DNA of 64,000 nucleotides. Origin: Globodera rostochiensis. Taxonomy: Eukaryota > Nematoda > Chromadorea > Rhabditida > Heteroderidae. The DNA is taken from contig JAEVLN010000014.1 in assembly GCA_018350325.1 (NCBI GenBank), forward strand, positions 558,001 through 622,000, written 5' to 3'. Below, piece after piece: positions 57,925-64,000 of this stretch. The notes under the pieces were generated by a model. The model was not told where the DNA came from and did not search any database. It saw only the letters and a list, made by a program, of their open reading frames with translations. The position numbers and the translations under genes are program-made. Numbering within the stretch: the stretch's first letter is position 1; every line of letters begins with the position of its first letter.

Positions 57925-58008
57925 GTCCCCGCCCGTCCTTCCGTCCCCGTCCGTCCTTCCCCGTTCGTCCTTCCGTCCCCGTCCGTCCTTCCCCGTCCGT
58001 CCCCTCTC
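57925..58008. repeat. CCGTCCTTCCCCGT minisatellite
   Basis: About six units of CGTCCTTCCGTCCCCGTC with T/C variants, pyrimidine on the plus strand. Confidence 0.85.
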
Positions 58009-60454
58009 ATCCACACCGGATGAATTGATTCATCCCCTCCATTCATTCATCATCCATCCTCCTCCACCCATTCATCCCATCCCTTCCCCCAATTTGGCGC
58101 GCCGAAATGAGGTGAAGCGGAAGAAATCGGCTGGGGGTGGGGGGGGGGATTTGTCCCGCCTGCCCTCCGGCGTCGTCATTATCCTATTCTAAGTACCTAT
58201 CCAAGTATATCACATCACAGCTATTTTTTAACAACAACAACAACCAACAAAAAACTGCTCAAAATTTCAAAAAAATTATTTCCGTTGTTTGATATAATGT
58301 TTTGTTTATTTTTCCGTCTCAAAAAATGCCGTGGCCAATGTTTACCATTGATGATGGCATACGGGTGCCGGAATGGCAGGTGTTACCAATCGCGCATTTT
58401 TAACCCTCAGGGGGGAAGGTCCGGTTCCAGTGCCGATTTTGTAAACTTTTTTTTGAACTCAACCAAACCGGGACAACGTGGTGCCATTTAAAAGGTTTGC
58501 AAATTTAAAAATTGAAATTTTTTGGAAGATTCCGGATTTTTCGGACACGTGGGTCCGGAATTCCGGTTTCCGGACATTTTTTTTGGAAGCATTTGCTTAC
58601 ATCGCTGGTGCCGGTGCCTGAAAAGGTTCTCTGTTTTTTTTCACCCTTTTTGTAAGCCCCGCAGGGCATTAGCCCCCCCCCCGGTTCTTGCAGGCTTTCA
58701 CTAATTTTTACAAAGCCTTAGCTTTGTTTTCCCGTGCTCCCCCCCCCCCCCCGTCCGCCACTCGTACAGTCAGTCGTCCGTCGTGCTCGCGTTGTTGTCC
58801 TCCTTCACCTCCTCCTCCCCCTTCTCAACTCCCGCCACAGCCGCCGTCGACTTTGCCCCCGCCGGCGCTCTCGTCGATGAAGCCTCGACGACGGCTTCTC
58901 CTCCCTCCTCCCGCTCCCCGTTCGCGTCGACACTTCACCAGGCCCACCGACGATCCGGATTAAGCCGCCGCCGCCATCGCCGTCCGTCCCACCCAACCAA
59001 CCAACTGATCATCGGTTGCGCAATTAATCGGCTAATTTACGTCGTCCCCTCCCCCCCCCCCACTCATTTTGCGGAATTTTCCAACGCTTTCGAGTGAATT
59101 TTTTTTTGCAAAAATTAACTCTGATTGGAACGGACGGGCCGGGGGGGGGGACCTCTGTGTTTGGCCCCGGCCGAGATCGATGATGAAAGCAGCACATTTA
59201 CAAAATGCTCCCACAAAAATTTGTGCACGGATTAATTTTTGCAGAATATTTTCCCCCCACGATTTTTTTTTTTTTTGCAAAATTTGTACCGATCAAAAGA
59301 AAAAGCATTTACAAAATTTATCTGATCAGATTAATTTTTGCAAAAAAAAACAAACAAAAAATTATGTGAACGGCGCCCAACGAACAAAAAAAAAAGTCTA
59401 ATGGGTAATTTTGGCTTCAAACAAATCGCTAAACACAACACTAATGGCCCGCATATTTCGAGGCCAAAGTCGGTGGTAAAGGTAAAATAAAAATGTTTAA
59501 TTTTAACGATTTTTATATAAAAATTATTTTTTTATTATTATTAAAAGTGTAAATAAACAAAAAACAAAGTTTTAGACAATAGAAATTCGTTTTAAAATGA
59601 GCGTTTAACCCCATTTTTATAGCCTAAATGTTTTAGGGAATTCTTTTTTTGATAAAATCATTTTTATTTTCTTAAATTTTGAGTTTTAAAAAACATATTT
59701 ACTTTATTTGTTTTTTTAAAAACTTATTTGTGTTTTGCTTCTTTTTCAGTTGACAAATTTCATGGAAATGTTTAAGTTTTTCATGGACTTATTTTTCTTA
59801 CAAAAATCTAAAAAATAAAAATTATTTGACGTCATTAAATTTGCTCATAAAATTTATGTTTTTTTTTCTGTCACTTCGTAGAATTTTAATTGCATTTTTA
59901 TCTAACAAAATTAAATGTTACAGCGATTTTTAAAAATGTTTTTATAAATATTTTTAAACAAATTAATTAATTAATTAATTAATTTCCGCCCGTTCGGCGG
60001 CACGGATTTTTATTTTTTGGCATTTAATAATCGTTTTTTGATTTAAAGAAGCAATTTATGATTAAGCCTCAAAAAGCAAAAAGAGTTATGGCAAAAAAAA
60101 TGCCAAAAAGTCAATGTTCATAAAAAATGGGACCCTCAGGGCTTTTTGATCATTTTTCTAAAATTGTTTTGCTGATCGATCATTACCGTTTTTGAAAGCC
60201 TCCTCAATTCTCTAATCTTTGATCATTTTTGATCAAAAATAAAAGAAAGAAAAAGAGAGAGACCGACAATCCATTTACCTACGTAATTAAAAGGCCATAA
60301 AATTTGTTTGCTGACATTTAAAAACGCGTTTTATCAACAATTTGATGAGCTTTTGACTAAATTTATTATAAAATCTGTGCACATGTCAAATTGATTAACA
60401 TTTTCAAAAGTCGTCGCCTTTTTCTTGACAAATTAGCCTAAGATTGATCTAAAA
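58009..60454. other. No confident gene
   Basis: A short Cys-patterned frame at 58297-58490 (KKCRGQCLPLMMAYGCRNGR) could be an exon but has no acceptor. Poly-C tracts at 58671, 58740 and 59051, poly-G at 59139. The rest is AT-rich. Confidence 0.3.
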
Positions 60455-60925
60455 TGGCCTAACCTGGTCCCATCCCCGCCTGATGATCGAAATGGTACTA
60501 ACTTGATCGGGTCCTTATCTGGTACTGATCTGATCAGATCCATCCTGGATCTGGTACTTGGTATGATCGGATCCTGTCTGGTCTTGATCTGATCAGATCC
60601 TGGGTGCTACCGGTATGATCGGGTCCTAATCTGGAATTGATTTGATTAAATCCTGGATCTGGTAGTGGTCTAATTGGATCCTGATCTGGTACTGATCTGA
60701 TCCAATCCATCCTGGATCTGGCACTTGGTATGATCGGATCCTATCTGGTATTGATCTGATCAGATCCTAGATTTAGTAACCGGTCTAATTGGATCCTTGG
60801 TACTGATCGGATCCATCCTGGATCTGGTACGGCATGATCGGGTCCCCTAATCCAGTAGTGATCTGACCAGACCCTGATACTGCTTGACAGGACCTGTATT
60901 TGTAGTGATCTGATCGCACTTTTTT
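60455..60925. repeat. Degenerate GATCC/GATCTGGTA repeat
   Basis: Nine or more diverged units built from ATCTGGTACTGATCTGATCA and TGATCGGGTCCT, roughly 60 bp spacing. Confidence 0.8.
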
Positions 60926-60929
60926 GGTA

Positions 60930-61140
60930 TTAACAAAAGGAATTCGTTTCAATACTCTCTTTGAAGGCGCGCCCATTCAAATAGCGGAAAAAAACCAATT
61001 TGCGTGTGTTCCGGCCAAACATCGCCTGTGCCTCTGTCCCGTTTTGTGTACTGTGTAAACACATTGAAATATTTTATGGCGAAGTACAGCTTGTTTTTCA
61101 CGCCATTTTCCCGACAATTTGAGGTCCGGAGATTATATTT
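60930..61140 (-). pseudogene. Coding remnant, unknown family
   Basis: An open minus-strand frame reads CRENGVKNKLYFAIKYFNVF then TGDVWPEHTQIGFFRYLNGR and stops after SIETNSFC. The phrase looks like authentic protein, but neither a start nor an AG acceptor precedes it. Treated as a remnant or orphan last exon. Confidence 0.3.
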
Positions 61141-62296
61141 GATGCATTTATTTTAAAATAATAAAATTAAATAATATAAATTTATTTTATTTATCCCCGC
61201 CGGCGGTTGGTAAGCGGCGAAATTTTGTAATTTATTTTTTTATTAATTATTTTGTCCGATTTTAAATGAAATTAATGGGCCGATTGATTTTTGAGCTTAT
61301 TCCAAGTGTTTTTTTGTTTGCAAATTAATCGATTTGATTTTTTTGATCAAAAAATAAATAAATAAATTTTTGGGGGCGAGGGGGGGGGGGGGGCGTCGCG
61401 CGTGAAATTATTTTTTATTTTGTTATTTGCGCGCCCATTTTTTTGGTGCGACATTTTTTGAATTTTTGAGCCGGACAATGCGCGCGGGCGGCGGGCGAAT
61501 TTATTGGGAAATTTTTTGCGCGAAAATTGTTCCGTTCCATCGGCCCGTCGGCGTCGGCGCCGGCGGCGGCGGCGGGTGTTGCTGGAGGGGAATTTATAAT
61601 TGCCACCCGCCGCCGGGGGGGACGGCAAATCCAACTTATACACCCGCCGGGCCCCCGGGATCAACTGCTGGCGGGACCAATTTAACGCGCTATTGATCAC
61701 TCAAATTCATTCATTCATTCATTATTCATCGTCAAAGTTTTGAAATTTTAACGCAAAGTTTTTGGGGAGTTTTCAAATCTTTGTTTTTAAATTTTAAATT
61801 TCGGGGTATGTCGGGGATTCGGGGCTGGAGGCGTCGGGGTCGGGGCCGAACCGCCCGACCATTCCGTTAAATTTTTTGGAGTTTCAACGAATTTTAAAAT
61901 TGATAATTAAAATCAACGCAATTTTGGGGGGTTTTCTTCGCTTTAAATTTAAGTTTGGGGGTATGTCGGGGCCGTTGGGGTCGGGACAAAAATTTAAAAA
62001 TTTAGAAAAATGAAATTTCAAAGCGAATTTTTTAAACAAAGTTTTCTTTTCTTTTTTATGTTAAAATTGTACTAGTTTTATTTATAAGTTATTATCAGAA
62101 GAATATTTTTGTTTTTTAGCCACAATTAGATGTGTTTCCTTATTAAACAAAAAAAATTATGTTTATTTTACATTTTTAATTTTTCCATTTTTTCCCACCC
62201 CATTTTTTTTAGGGCTTTAACCATCGAAAAGCCTCTCTTTTTGATCATTTTAATACAAAACATTTCGGCAAAACATTTCAGAAAGTTCGTAGCATT
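61141..62296. other. Intergenic upstream of KCC
   Basis: Poly-G at 61380-61393, a GGCGGC-rich tract (61545-61620), GTCGGGG-rich words (61806-61985) akin to the MITE core at 50819. ACATTTCAG at 62272-62280 precedes the next start codon by 16 bp and may be a trans-splice acceptor. Confidence 0.35.
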
Positions 62297-64000
62297 ATGG
62301 AGGAACGTCGTCGACGCTTTTCAACCGCGCAACAAATCAACCCGGACACGTTGAAGGTGATCAAACGTGCCGCGGCACGTCTGGAGTCCATCGTTGACGA
62401 GGCCGACGAGTCGTCGACGGACAAAGAGTAAATTAATTTTAAAGCGCCTAGCCTCGCGCAAATTTTCTAAGAAAAAATATTTAGGCCCATGGGGACAGAA
62501 AGTTTTTTTTTAATTTGAAAAGAATGCGCAAATTTGTTGCCCCCCCCCCCCGCGGCGTTTGAAAAAATACAAAAAATATTTTTTTTTAATTTAACGAATT
62601 TTTTTGTTTGTAGGCCCTATCAGCGAAAACAGAGCATCCAGAACAAATTCACTGCCAAACTTGGCGGACTTGCACTGTTCAAGGACGAGGATGAGGACGA
62701 AATTTCGATGGCGGCCGGAGGTAGGCGCTGGAGCCCGGACTGGCTCGGGATCCAGACCTGGATTTTTCTGGATCCAGATCCGGAGGAGCATTCTGGATCT
62801 GGATTCCAGAAAACCTGGATTTTTAATCCAGGTAAATCCAGATCCAGGCATTTCCAAAATTCAGACCCAGGTCCAAGTTTTTTCAAAATTCCGGGCTCTA
62901 CTAGGCGCTCACAAAGTGACCAAGAAACCCTCCAGGGCACATAACACAATTTTCGCCGCAGGGCCTCTACTAAATTTGTTTGGCATTATTTTGGCACTCA
63001 GTTCTTCATAAAGTGACACCAACAAGTTTGGCATTTTTTCTTGGCACACAAGTGCTAATTTTTATGAAAAAATTTAGCCTCAAAGACTCAAACGCAAAAT
63101 TTTTTGGGGGCCTCATAAACATACACAAAAACCAAAAATTTTGAACTATTTGCCCACAGGCGCTTCCTTCATTTCGGCCTATACGACGCCGGGCCCCAAA
63201 GAGAGGGCGACCAGTGCCAAGAAGAAGGCCAACCTGGGCGTCATGTTCGGCGTGTACTTGCCCACCATTCAGCACATCCTCGGCGTCACCATGTTCATCC
63301 GGCTGTTCTGGGTTCGCTTTGAATTGGATTTATTTATAAATTTGTTTTCTTCATTTGGACTCCCATCAAATTTTAGTTTTTTTTTAAATTTTTGTAATTT
63401 TGAGGTTGTCGGTGTCGCCGGAGTTTGGCACACAATGCTTCTGCTTTTGTTGTGCTGTGCCTGCACATTGTTGACCAGCATTTCACTTTCTGCCGTTGCC
63501 ACAAATGTAGCGCAAAATCCCCCCCCCCCCCCCAAAAAAAAATTTTGGATTTATTTTTTTTTCAATTTTTTAGGGTGTCGTGGAGAGTGGCGGTGCCTAT
63601 TTTATGATTTCCCGCAATTTGGGTGCCGAATTCGGCTCCGCCGTTGGCATTCTGTTTTATTTGGCCAATACGGTGGCCACCTCCATGTATTTGGTGCGTT
63701 TTTGGCGAATTAAGACGAAATGCCTACCGGCCCAGTCAAAATGCCAACTGCCGATGTTGGCATTTTGACCGGTTGGCATTCTGTCACAAATTTAAAATTT
63801 GTAAAAAAAAACATATTTTGACAGGTCGGCGGGGTGGAGGTGTTCCTACTGTACATTTACCCGGGCATGACCATCGGTGGCGAAGCCGTCCATTCGGATG
63901 TAAAGCAATCAAATTAAATTTAATTGATTAAATAATTAATTGGACAATAATTAGTGAGCAAATTTGAACCAATTCAGACCAGCATGTTTGGCATGATGTC
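62297..64000 (+). CDS. K-Cl cotransporter (SLC12A4-7 type), 5' part, truncated by window end
   Basis: Exons 62297-62427, 62614-62720, 63160-63311, 63405-63506, 63574-63693, 63825-63899 and 63978 onward, phases 2, 1, 0, 0, 0, 0. After a charged cytoplasmic N-terminus come [20 protein letters not shown] with MFIRLFW (TM1), [18 protein letters not shown] (TM2), [40 protein letters not shown] (TM3) and [28 protein letters not shown], the TNG and the GG.YFMISR.LG.EFG.AVG signatures identify KCC-type cation-chloride cotransporters, which export K and Cl across the plasma membrane and set neuronal chloride. Only about 210 residues are in the window. A hairpin lies in intron 5. Confidence 0.88.
63735..63769. 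repeat. Perfect 14-bp-stem hairpin in KCC intron
   Basis: GTCAAAATGCCAAC, 7-base loop, GTTGGCATTTTGAC, followed by CGGTTGGCATTCTGTCAC. Same word as the hairpin at 12118-12218. Confidence 0.75.

Noticed and set aside
61427..61696. Gly-rich plus-strand ORF and its antisense
   Set aside because: GGCGGC low-complexity sequence; no conserved motif and both strands are open.

Overview
This is a eukaryotic, nematode-like genomic window. Genes are split by many short introns (about 45-100 bp) with TTTCAG/TTTTAG acceptors. Intergenic DNA is AT-rich and crowded with homopolymers, minisatellites and foldback repeats. One gene belongs to a large F-box-like family that I associate from memory with potato cyst nematodes (Globodera), and one intron is best read as GC-AG, a class reported as unusually common there. 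My best guess is a cyst nematode; this is inference, as no marker gene is present.

Layout: 1-3625 is a 77-bp satellite array cut by the window edge. 4994-7617 holds two small genes for secreted or membrane proteins. 8.1-10.4 kb is repeats. 10455-12848 holds two small same-strand genes, the second a HIG1-domain mitochondrial protein. 15.6-16.3 kb is a 723-bp foldback element. 16816-19793 is an 11-exon MFS transporter (SLC18B1-like), followed by a small unknown gene. 20.8-25.1 kb is a near-perfect palindrome holding two head-to-head SH2-tyrosine kinase genes. 26590-30398 is a drebrin-like/Abp1 gene (ADF-H, coiled coil, SH3). 30841-31992 encodes a membrane-anchored 9-residue-repeat protein. 32347-33570 is the F-box-like gene. 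34561-35447 is a truncated NDUFS6-like gene. 36.0-36.7 kb is a minisatellite. 38724-46368 is one gene (or two) with five FLYWCH-type zinc-finger modules. 49-52.7 kb carries two minus-strand secreted/membrane protein genes. 54344-54586 is a small Lys-rich secreted protein. 62297 to the window end is the 5' part of a K-Cl cotransporter gene (SLC12A4-7 type).

Exon joins were read by eye from reading frame, GT(GC)/AG sites and phase. Where phases fit across many junctions (MFS, both kinases, drebrin-like, most of the FLYWCH gene, KCC, F-box) I am fairly sure of the models. The functional links I would draw are local: the kinase pair shares one short promoter region, the HIG1 gene and its 60-residue upstream neighbour could be an operon, and several small signal-peptide proteins look like rapidly evolving secreted proteins.
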